The notes beneath the pieces are model-generated. The model had not been told where the DNA came from. It worked only from the letters and a program-made list of their open reading frames with translations, and searched no databases. Of a stretch of 6,123 bases of DNA, positions 1 through 5,835 are shown piece after piece. The DNA is taken from positions 1 through 6,123 of the forward strand of contig JAUWXV010000220.1 of assembly GCA_030616165.1 (NCBI GenBank). The letters run 5' to 3'. Numbering within the stretch: position 1 is the first letter of the stretch; each line of letters opens with the position of its first letter. The DNA is from a bacterium (GTDB lineage Bacteria; SM23-31; JAUVVT01). The translations under genes were made by a program, and so were the position numbers.

Positions 1-299
1 AAAGAACGAGGATTATATGGCATATTGAGAGGTGCACGTATTGCGGGAGATGTGCAGAGGTCTGTCCAGAAGAGGCAGTTGTTAATACTAAGGAATTTGA
101 AACCGCAACTAATGATAAGAATGACCTGATAATTGAACAGGAAATCTATATGGCTACCTGTCAGAGATGCGGACGGTGTTTTGAAACAGATAATGTTATC
201 GATAAAATACCCACAAGGCGTTTGAGGGAAGGAGTGAATTTTGTTGGAGAATCTATTCCACGGGAAATTAAAGAAAAATCAAAAGTGAAAACTGCTTAA
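1..299 (+). CDS. hyfH: Group 4 hydrogenase ferredoxin subunit (HyfH/HycF/NuoI-like), 3' part only
   Basis: The 5' end lies outside the window; the reading frame starts at base 3 and gives 98 residues ending in TAA. The visible part holds one complete [4Fe-4S] motif, CTYCGRCAEVCP (visible Cys 11, 14, 17, 21), followed by a conserved stretch with FETATNDKNDL and a second cysteine group CQRCGRCFE (Cys 53, 56, 59) that lacks the fourth Cys and Pro of a classical ferredoxin motif. In HyfH/HycF proteins a similar C-terminal Cys-x-x-Cys knuckle follows two [4Fe-4S] motifs, so the first motif is probably just upstream of the window. In this family the subunit is a cytoplasmic electron-transfer arm that passes electrons to the small subunit encoded downstream (2851-3327). 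Only 28 bp separate it from hyfE, so they are very likely cotranscribed. The symbol is by similarity; an Ech/Mbh or NuoI-type name is the alternative. Confidence 0.8.
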   Translation, partial: RTRIIWHIERCTYCGRCAEVCPEEAVVNTKEFETATNDKNDLIIEQEIYMATCQRCGRCFETDNVIDKIPTRRLREGVNFVGESIPREIKEKSKVKTA

Positions 300-327
300 T
301 TAGTGTTTTAAATGGAGATTTTTAAAT

Positions 328-993
328 ATGGAGAGTAATATATTAATAACTTTGAGTCTTGCAATATTATTGACTTCATTACTTGCGATTGAGACAAGGA
401 ATCTCAGAACAGCAACTATTTTTTATCTTATTCATTCAATTTTTCTTTTTTTGATAATAGTTTCGTATGCTTATATAATGAAAAATCCAACTCTTTATCT
501 CTGGGGTTTAACATGTTTTATAACAAAGGTTGTAATTATTCCATTAATAATATGGCATTATGTTAAGAGGGTTCCAAAAATCGAATACAGACCGTTCATA
601 GGTTTTGCAGTTTCGATTTTTATAGTTACTGTTTTAACCATTAGTTTATTCAATCTATTTCAGCAAGTAATCGATTTTCTTGCTCCGACAGAAGAATCAA
701 CGCAGGAGCCGATACGCTCACTTCTTGCCTCGGCATTTACTATATTTTTAATTGGATTATACTGTTTGATTACAAGAAAAGATGCAGTTAAAACTGTAAT
801 TGGTCTTGCATTTCTTGAAAATGGAGTACACCTTGTCCTTTTGAGTTTAGTTCCAAATTTATCGGAAACAACAATGATAGGAATTCTGACTAATGTGACG
901 GTAATAATATTTGTTTTGCTTTATCTCAGTAGAACAATATATGAAGTCTTTGGCTCAACAGATACAACTAAATTGTCCGAGCTAAAGTATTGA
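328..993 (+). CDS. hyfE: Hydrogenase-4 membrane subunit E (HyfE, NuoK-like)
   Basis: A 221-residue hydrophobic protein, close to the usual length of HyfE (about 215-220). Hydrophobic segments lie near residues 4-20, 28-50, 57-77, 90-112, 131-148, 155-175 and 183-203. The C-terminal half (about 130-205) resembles NuoK: GLYCLITRKDAVKTVIGLAF runs into LENG, whose Glu164 matches the membrane-embedded Glu of NuoK helices used in proton coupling. ATG at 328 is preceded by GGAG at 314-317. In the family this integral inner-membrane subunit helps link the hydrogenase module to the antiporter-like subunits. It follows the ferredoxin gene and precedes hyfF, the E-F order known from hyf operons, but here a 280-bp spacer separates E from F. 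Cytoplasmic charged loop residues (around 119-130) divide the two halves. I am confident of the family; the physiological direction (H2 production or uptake) cannot be read from this gene. Confidence 0.88.
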   Translation: MESNILITLSLAILLTSLLAIETRNLRTATIFYLIHSIFLFLIIVSYAYIMKNPTLYLWGLTCFITKVVIIPLIIWHYVKRVPKIEYRPFIGFAVSIFIVTVLTISLFNLFQQVIDFLAPTEESTQEPIRSLLASAFTIFLIGLYCLITRKDAVKTVIGLAFLENGVHLVLLSLVPNLSETTMIGILTNVTVIIFVLLYLSRTIYEVFGSTDTTKLSELKY

Positions 994-998
994 TGTTA

Positions 999-1014
999 TA
1001 ATACTTAAGTATTA
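999..1014. repeat. Perfect 16-bp palindrome after hyfE
   Basis: TAATACTTAAGTATTA is a perfect palindrome starting 5 bp after the hyfE stop. A further copy of its half-site AAGTATT overlaps the end of hyfE at 985-991, so the central AATACTT (1000-1006) could pair with either neighbour. It could be an operator or a weak hairpin; there is no following T-run that would make it a clear terminator. The function is unknown, and in AT-rich DNA chance is possible. Confidence 0.5.
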
Positions 1015-1080
1015 AATGATTCTTTAGATTTTTATTTAATTCATATAATATGAATAATTCATGAAAAATTTGGCATGATT

Positions 1081-1194
1081 GCTTTTAGTTATTAGTTGTT
1101 AGCTATTATTCATTAAAAGAATGCTTAACAAATTAATTATTAATCTAAAAGCTAATAGTTAAAAGCCAATAGCTGATTGCTGACAGATGATAAC
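1081..1194. repeat. Two facing arrays of 7-bp repeats (heptamer repeat element)
   Basis: The hyfE-hyfF spacer contains five consecutive heptamers of the form GYTNTTA (GCTTTTA, GTTATTA and relatives) at 1081-1115, a 30-bp middle part, and seven heptamers of the opposite orientation (TAAAAGC twice, TAATAGT, CAATAGC and more decayed units) at 1146-1194. The first array is roughly the reverse complement of the second, so the whole could fold into an imperfect long stem. Repeat degeneracy grows toward the right end. No ORF is present. It looks like a short heptamer-type dispersed repeat or MITE-like insertion rather than a gene; no transposase or clear target duplication is visible. Confidence 0.7.
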
Positions 1195-1273
1195 TACAAA
1201 TTCGTTAATAATTCAGAATAAGTATAAATAAAAGTTATTTCATTTAGTATATAGGATAAAATAAGGAACTGTC

Positions 1274-2791
1274 ATGGTAGAATCATTTTTGCCCATAATT
1301 CTTTTTACTGTACCAATTGTGGGAATTTTATTTGTATTTATGTTTAGAAATATTCCTATTAAATATATTAGAGAACTAATAACATTATTATTTCAGGTTA
1401 TAACTTTAATAATTGGAATTATAATTACATCCGAAGTATTTCAAGGAAAAACACTTACAGCAGCAAACAAAGCGTTTTTTGTCGATGGTCTATCGGTTCT
1501 AATGATAGTTCTTGTTAATGTTAGTATAATTTTGATTACTATATACTCGATAAAATATATTTTAAAAGAAAAAGAACTTGGAATTATAAGTGAAAAAAGG
1601 ATAACGCTTTATTATTCATTAATTCTCCTTTTTACCGGAACAATGATGTGGACTGTTACGACAAATCATATGGTAATGCTGTATGTCGCGGTTGAAGGAA
1701 CAACATTAGCCACAGCACTTCTCGTTGCCTTTTACAGGACTCGTGCATCGCTCGAAGCCGGATATAAATATGTACTTCTTGTTGTAGTCGGAATAACCTT
1801 AGCACTACTTGGAATAGTTCTGATATTTTCAGCAGCAGTTCCACATTTGCCTGAAGGAAGCCATGCACTTTTATTAACAGAAGTAGGTAGGATTTCTAAA
1901 TTAATCCCATCTAATATAGCTCTTTTAGCAGTTGTTTTTATGATAGCAGGTTTTGGAACAAAAGCTGGACTTGTGCCCTTTCACGCCTGGCTGCCCGACG
2001 CTCATGCTGAAGCGCCTACTCCTATAAGTGCTCTATTATCAGGTCTGGTAATTAAAGTAGGTGCCTATGCACTTGCAAGAACAGTTACAATTTTTACCGC
2101 TCAACATCATTCAATAATTATCTTTATTGCGATTATGGCATCAGCAGGGATGTTAATTGGAATATTTTTAGCCTGGGCACAGGATGATTTAAAACGTCTT
2201 TTAGCTTTCCATAGCGTTAGTCAGATTGCTTATGTTTTTGAAGGACTCGGATTAGGAACATATATGGGTATTTATGGTGGTTTATATCATTTAGTAAATC
2301 ATACATTTTTTAAGGGGCTTTTATTCTTATCTGCTGGATGCATTATGTATGCTACCAGAGGAAAGCGAAAAATAAGCGAACTTGGCGGTCTTGCCAGTAA
2401 GATGCCAATTACTGCTTTTTGTTTTTTTGTTGGTGCTTTGGCTATGGGAGGAGTGCCGCCTTTTAACGGATTTATGAGTAAGTTTACAATATTCCTTGCC
2501 GCTGGACAGCAGAAACTCTATTGGGCTGCCGCTATTTCCATATTTACTAGTTTTTTAACTCTTGGATGTATGGTGCACGCTGGATATTTAATATTTTGGA
2601 AAAAACCTGCAAAACAAGTGGCTTCTTCTAATAATCCTGAAGAAATCAGGGAAGTCCCGTTTTTAATGTGGGGCAGTATGATAGTATTGGCAGGATTGTG
2701 TTTATTATTGGGGATATATCCCCAAATTATACATCCATTTCTTGATAAAGCAACCGAAGCTATCCTTACAATTTGGGGAGCAGGGGTTTAG
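1274..2791 (+). CDS. hyfF: Hydrogenase-4 subunit F-like proton-translocating membrane protein (NuoL/M/N, Mrp-antiporter family)
   Basis: A 505-residue multi-helix membrane protein, near the length of HyfF (about 525). The proton-antiporter core (about residues 130-420) is intact. Glu141 (AVEGTTLATA) corresponds to the TM5 glutamate, Lys230 (FGTKAG) to the TM7 lysine and Lys261 (VIKVGAYALA) to the TM8 lysine; PFHAWLPDAHAEAPTP spans 235-250, and YHLVNHTFFKGLLF (338-351) supplies the His residues and Lys347 of the distal half-channel. These residues form the proton path in complex I homologues. ATG at 1274 has AAGGAA at 1263-1268, a 5-base spacing. The role is to pump H+ (or Na+) across the inner membrane, driven by or driving electron flow in the hydrogenase module. 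It has no long C-terminal lateral helix like NuoL, which favours HyfF over HyfB. HyfB/HyfD and NuoM/NuoN-like names are the alternatives; the position after hyfE supports F. Confidence 0.87.
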   Translation: MVESFLPIILFTVPIVGILFVFMFRNIPIKYIRELITLLFQVITLIIGIIITSEVFQGKTLTAANKAFFVDGLSVLMIVLVNVSIILITIYSIKYILKEKELGIISEKRITLYYSLILLFTGTMMWTVTTNHMVMLYVAVEGTTLATALLVAFYRTRASLEAGYKYVLLVVVGITLALLGIVLIFSAAVPHLPEGSHALLLTEVGRISKLIPSNIALLAVVFMIAGFGTKAGLVPFHAWLPDAHAEAPTPISALLSGLVIKVGAYALARTVTIFTAQHHSIIIFIAIMASAGMLIGIFLAWAQDDLKRLLAFHSVSQIAYVFEGLGLGTYMGIYGGLYHLVNHTFFKGLLFLSAGCIMYATRGKRKISELGGLASKMPITAFCFFVGALAMGGVPPFNGFMSKFTIFLAAGQQKLYWAAAISIFTSFLTLGCMVHAGYLIFWKKPAKQVASSNNPEEIREVPFLMWGSMIVLAGLCLLLGIYPQIIHPFLDKATEAILTIWGAGV

Positions 2792-2799
2792 AAGTTTAT

Positions 2800-2818
2800 T
2801 TTAATAACTGTTATTAAA
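2800..2818. repeat. 9-bp perfect inverted repeat between hyfF and hyfI
   Basis: TTTAATAAC-T-GTTATTAAA has two perfect 9-base arms around a single T, in the 59-bp hyfF-hyfI spacer. With a one-base centre it reads as a possible dimeric-protein binding site rather than a stable RNA hairpin. No known operator is matched with confidence, and AT-rich chance symmetry is possible. Confidence 0.4.
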
Positions 2819-2840
2819 GCAAAATCAACAATTAGAAGTT

Positions 2841-2844
2841 GGAG
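2841..2844 (+). promoter_or_regulatory. Ribosome binding site that fixes the hyfI start
   Basis: GGAG lies 6 bases before ATG at 2851. A longer reading from TTG at 2839 would place this Shine-Dalgarno sequence inside the coding region, so the ATG is preferred. Confidence 0.7.
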
Positions 2845-2850
2845 TTATAT

Positions 2851-3327
2851 ATGTTAGAAAAATTATGTAAGAAAGCATTTCCAAAATCACTTTGGGTATA
2901 TCATGCCAATACTGGAGCATGCAACGGCTGTGATATAGAAGTAATAAATATTTTAACTCCATATTACGATGCGGAGAGATTTGGAATAAAATTAGTCGGT
3001 TCTCCTCGTCATGCCGATGTTCTTCTTGTCAGCGGTCCTGTAACGCGTCAGTGTGCTCCAAGCTTAAGGAGATTATATGAAGCTGTTCCAAATCCTAAAT
3101 TAGTGTTTGCAATCGGCTCATGCCCGACAGGTGGTTCGGTTTTTTATGACCTTTATAGTTCTTATGGAGGTGCAGATAAAATAATACCGGTAAATTACTA
3201 CATACCTGGTTGTCCCCCCAGACCAGAAGCAATACTTTATGGTATTGCTGTTGCTTTAGGTATTGTTCCGAAAAAGGTGGAAAAAGCTGTTTTGAAGCAC
3301 TTTCCGGAAGGGTATGAAATAAAATAG
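2851..3327 (+). CDS. hyfI: Group 4 hydrogenase small subunit (HyfI, NuoB-like [4Fe-4S] protein)
   Basis: A 158-residue soluble protein of the NuoB/PSST family. It carries the proximal [4Fe-4S] cluster that passes electrons to and from the active-site large subunit. Visible ligands, numbered from ATG 2851, are Cys24 and Cys27 (ACNGCDIE), Cys91 (IGSCPTGG) and Cys121 (PGCPPRPE). The spaced CxGC pair is the form found in group 4 [NiFe]-hydrogenases and their relatives; respiratory complex I NuoB has adjacent cysteines instead, so this argues against an ordinary Nuo complex. The start is set by GGAG 6 bases upstream; an in-frame TTG at 2839 would add four residues. It lies 59 bp after hyfF and is the last gene of the + strand operon, ending just before a bidirectional hairpin. 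The large subunit (HyfG) is not in the window and probably lies upstream, so a true Ni-Fe site cannot be confirmed here. Confidence 0.9.
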   Translation: MLEKLCKKAFPKSLWVYHANTGACNGCDIEVINILTPYYDAERFGIKLVGSPRHADVLLVSGPVTRQCAPSLRRLYEAVPNPKLVFAIGSCPTGGSVFYDLYSSYGGADKIIPVNYYIPGCPPRPEAILYGIAVALGIVPKKVEKAVLKHFPEGYEIK

Positions 3328-3365
3328 ATATTTTATTATAATATCATTATTTTTTATATCTTAAA

Positions 3366-3393
3366 ATGGTGAAAGTATTTATGCTTTCACCAT
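3366..3393. terminator. Bidirectional terminator hairpin between hyfI and hydF
   Basis: ATGGTGAAAG (3366-3375) and CTTTCACCAT (3384-3393) form a perfect 10-bp stem with the 8-base loop TATTTATG. On the + strand it is followed by CTTTTTATTTT; on the - strand by TTTAAGATATAAAAAAT, a weaker U tract. It lies between convergent operons. The hydF stop codon (3379-3381) is in the loop and the last codons of hydF (encoding MVKA) make one arm of the stem. Confidence 0.8.
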
Positions 3394-4614
3394 CTTTTTA
3401 TTTTGTCGAAATAAAAAATCTTTCAGGTCATTTTCAAATGGCTTAAGTGCTCTATCAAGAAGTCCATGAATTTTTGCTATTAATATACCATAATTTACAA
3501 TTGGCACTTTGTTTTTGTTTGTAATATCAATTCTTCTTAGAATTTCTCTTCTGTTTAACATGCATCCACCACAGTGTATAATAAGTTTATATTGTGAAAT
3601 GTCTTCGGGAAAATCTCCTCCGGCTGTCCAATTTATATTCAACTCTTCACCAACATTTTCTTTAAGCCATCTGGGTATTTTAATCCTTCCTATATCATCT
3701 TTTTGGGGATGATGGGTGCAGGCTTCAGCAATTAATATATTATCTCCCGGTTTCAGTTTATCCACTGCTTCTGCGCCCTCGCTTAATTTTTTTATATCAC
3801 CCCGATATCGTGCAAAGGCAACCGAAAATGAAGTCATTAATATATCTTCTGGAGTTGTTTTTGCAACGATTTCGAATACTTGAGAATCGGTAATTACAAG
3901 TTTTGGCTTTTTTTTAAGGTTAAGAAGTGCCTGTTTAAGTTCTGTTTCTTTGACAACAATAGAAAGTCCTTGGTGGTCAAGAATGTCTCTTAATACCTGA
4001 ACTTGAGGTAGAATCAGCCTTCCTTTAGGTGCTGCGCTGTCAATTGGTGTAACGAGAATGACTGAATCTCCAGGTCCGATTAGGTCTCCAATTATTGTAG
4101 AAGGTCCTGTATCCACCGGTGAAATTTTAGCAAGATATTCTCTGAGATATTTTATTCCCTCACCGGTTACAGAACTGATAAATAAAGGAGGATGCGGAAG
4201 ATTTAATTCTTCATTTCTTATCGAAAATAAATCAATCTTATTGACAATGAATTGATATTTAATTTTGCTTTTTTCAATTTCTCCCACGAGTTCTTTTTCA
4301 AAAGTATCATACCCTAACTGTGGGTCGATTATGATTAAAGCAATATCTGTTTTCCTTAGGATTATTTTTGTTTTTTCATTTCTTTTGACTCCCAGAGTTC
4401 CTACATCATCAATTCCTGCAGTGTCTATTAATACTACAGGTCCAACCGGGAGTATTTCCATATATTTGTAAACAGGGTCGGTTGTTGTGCCGGCAACATC
4501 TTATACAATGGCGATTTCTTGATTTGTTAATGCATTAATCAAACTCGATTTTCCGACATTACGTCTTCCGAATATTGCTATATGTAATCTTTCTCCGCGG
4601 GGGGCAGTCTGCAT
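3379..4614 (-). pseudogene. hydF: [FeFe]-hydrogenase H-cluster maturation GTPase HydF, interrupted by an in-frame stop at codon 38
   Basis: HydF is the cytoplasmic GTPase scaffold on which the diiron subsite of the [FeFe]-hydrogenase H-cluster is assembled and from which it is delivered. Read from ATG 4614, it spans 411 codons, normal for the family. The order is: G1 P-loop GRRNVGKSS (16-24); TAA at codon 38; G2 GTTTD (42-46); G3 DTAG (64-67; DTPG is usual); G4 NKID (125-128); a dimerisation region; and the C-terminal cluster-binding domain with Cys299 (EACTHH), Cys348 and Cys351 (HCGGC). All these motifs are conserved. Homologues read IVSD..GTTTDP here, so TCA has apparently become TAA by one base. 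The start is supported by AGGAG 6 bases upstream and a 3-bp gap after hydE. Translation from the next ATG (4461, codon 52) would give 360 residues without the P-loop and G2, probably unable to bind GTP. A sequence error is a real alternative to a pseudogene. Confidence 0.9.
4501..4503 (-). other. Premature TAA stop codon inside hydF
   Basis: On the - strand the codons read GTA TAA GAT. The + strand has TTA where TGA (Ser TCA on the - strand) would restore the conserved serine, so a change at base 4502 alone explains it. There is no frameshift: the frame is the same before and after the stop. Confidence 0.9.
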
Positions 4615-4617
4615 ATT

Positions 4618-5700
4618 TCACTCCTGCAAAACTAATTTTTTGTGTAATGGGAATCTTTTGTATGAATCTCCCCGATCTTTAGCAACTTTTCTTCCCATAG
4701 AAACAACCATATTTTCGATTTCTTCTTTTAATTTTTCAGGCTCTTTGTATAATTTTTTATTTTTTGGATATATTTCATACTTTTTTCTTAGGTGAACTGG
4801 TGTAACGTTTGGCATTATTACATTTCCCCCCACCTCAAGAATTCGCTGTCTTCCGTTATGAATGTCTATTGTTGAAATGGCTGTTGTTGCAGGAATTAGG
4901 GTATCTTTTGTTATTATCCTTGTAATTGCAACAATCTTTAAAACGAGAGATAAGTCATTTAATTTAATTTTTTCAAGTGGAGTATCTGGATGATGGATAT
5001 AAGGATCGATGGCAATCATATCAAGTTCAAGTTCATCAAACCATTTTATGTCATTTGCAATGCTTTCAGTAGTCTGCCCTGGAAACCCAACAATTATTCC
5101 AGAACCGATTTGGTATCCTATTTCTTTTAATTCAATAACCTTTTTTCGTCTGTTTTCATACTTTAAATCGGGGTGTAATTTATAATATAATTCAGGATCA
5201 GAAGTTTCGAACTTCAAGAGATATCTGTCAGGACCAGCATCAAATATTTGCTCGTATTCTTCTCTTTTTCTTTCACCAATACAAAGCGCTGAGGCAAGAT
5301 TTGTTCTTTGTTTTATCTCTCTGACGATATCAGAAATTATCCTTGCGGTATAAAAGGAGTCTTCGCCGGATTGAAGAACTACTGTTCTGTAACCTAATTT
5401 TTGACATTTTTCAGCGTAATTCACAATTTCTTCAGGCATCAGCCTGTATCGTGATAGCCTTTTATTATCTCTTCTTAGACCACAATAACGGCAATTTCTC
5501 TCACATATATTTGAAAACTCAATTAATCCCCTTAAATGAACATCATCACCCACATATTTTTTTCTGATAAAGTCAGCGACTTTAAAGAGTTCCTGAGATT
5601 CTTCATTATCAAGTTTTAGAAGATTTATTATTTCTTTATTGGTAAATTTTTCTTCTCTATATGCCTTTTCAATGAAATTATGTATATGTTTTTTATTCAT
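4618..5700 (-). CDS. hydE: [FeFe]-hydrogenase H-cluster radical SAM maturase HydE
   Basis: A 360-residue cytoplasmic radical S-adenosylmethionine enzyme that acts with HydG and HydF to build the H-cluster diiron subsite. The SAM-cluster motif CERNCRYCG gives Cys66, Cys70 and Cys73, within a typical HydE context (KKYVGDDVHLRGLIEFSN before it, GLRRDNK after). Further conserved blocks are VVLQSGED (107-114), GSGIIVGFPGQT (199-210), IPATTA (269-274) and GGNVIMPNVTP (291-301). The C-terminal cysteines that bind an accessory cluster in some HydE proteins are absent, as in many members. The frame stays open upstream to 5886, but those 62 codons run through two palindromic repeats and have no family similarity, so ATG 5700 (MNKKHIHNF) is chosen; no clear Shine-Dalgarno sequence precedes it. 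hydF follows after 3 bp and uses a ribosome site inside the end of hydE. hydG is not in the window. Confidence 0.93.
   Translation of the reverse strand: MNKKHIHNFIEKAYREEKFTNKEIINLLKLDNEESQELFKVADFIRKKYVGDDVHLRGLIEFSNICERNCRYCGLRRDNKRLSRYRLMPEEIVNYAEKCQKLGYRTVVLQSGEDSFYTARIISDIVREIKQRTNLASALCIGERKREEYEQIFDAGPDRYLLKFETSDPELYYKLHPDLKYENRRKKVIELKEIGYQIGSGIIVGFPGQTTESIANDIKWFDELELDMIAIDPYIHHPDTPLEKIKLNDLSLVLKIVAITRIITKDTLIPATTAISTIDIHNGRQRILEVGGNVIMPNVTPVHLRKKYEIYPKNKKLYKEPEKLKEEIENMVVSMGRKVAKDRGDSYKRFPLHKKLVLQE
4621..4625 (-). promoter_or_regulatory. Ribosome binding site of hydF inside the 3' end of hydE
   Basis: On the - strand AGGAG overlaps the last hydE codons and lies 6 bases before ATG 4614. 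It supports that ATG as the authentic hydF start and suggests translational coupling, so the region carrying the premature stop is truly coding. Confidence 0.75.
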
Positions 5701-5743
5701 TAAAAATTTTAATGTGTAAACGACAAATATTGTGTTAACTAAT

Positions 5744-5793
5744 GTAGAGACGCATTGATACGAAGTAGTCCATTCTGGACAATGCCTCTCTAC
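5744..5793. repeat. 14-bp inverted repeat, GTAGAGACGCATTG type
   Basis: GTAGAGACGCATTG (5744-5757) faces CAATGCCTCTCTAC (5780-5793); 13 of 14 positions pair. The 22-base interior ends in a smaller hairpin, GTCC-ATTCT-GGAC (5768-5780), that competes with the outer stem at its last base. It lies just upstream of hydE and is more GC-rich than its surroundings. It looks like a dispersed palindromic repeat unit, but it could also affect expression of hydE. There is no T-run to make it a standard terminator. Confidence 0.7.
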
Positions 5794-5815
5794 TGTTCTT
5801 GGAAAATTCCGGTAG

Positions 5816-5835
5816 GACAGACATTCCTGTCTGTC
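5816..5835. repeat. Perfect 8-bp inverted repeat with 4-base loop
   Basis: GACAGACA, loop TTCC, TGTCTGTC: a perfect stem of 8 bp, 22 bp from the neighbouring GTAGAG palindrome. Its right end overlaps the stop codon of the receiver-protein gene by two bases. It could fold in RNA read through from that gene, but no U tract follows on the - strand. Together with 5744-5793 it may be one composite repeat insertion. Confidence 0.7.

Noticed and set aside
1081-1194. CRISPR array
   Set aside because: The units are 7 bp with no spacers of 25-40 bp, and the two halves are in opposite orientation.
1656-1868. Open - strand frame inside hyfF
   Set aside because: It is antisense to the conserved core of HyfF and has no family resemblance.
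2839-2850. TTG start for hyfI
   Set aside because: GGAG at 2841-2844 is correctly spaced for ATG 2851 and would lie inside the gene if TTG were used.
1-3327. Respiratory complex I (Nuo) operon fragment
   Set aside because: The small subunit has CxGC rather than adjacent cysteines, the E subunit is a 221-residue HyfE rather than a roughly 100-residue NuoK, and the ferredoxin ends like HyfH.
3509-4471. Several open + strand frames opposite hydF
   Set aside because: They are antisense to strongly conserved HydF coding sequence, have no recognisable domain and no convincing ribosome sites.
4501-4503. Genetic-code change or special amino-acid insertion at the hydF TAA
   Set aside because: TAA ends hydF itself and the hyfH-like gene, and TAG and TGA end the other genes. 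Known special-amino-acid insertion uses TGA or TAG, not TAA.
5720-5745. Possible Rex- or FNR-type operator upstream of hydE (TTGTGTTAAC region)
   Set aside because: Only one half-site resembles the consensus; the matching half at the right spacing is missing.
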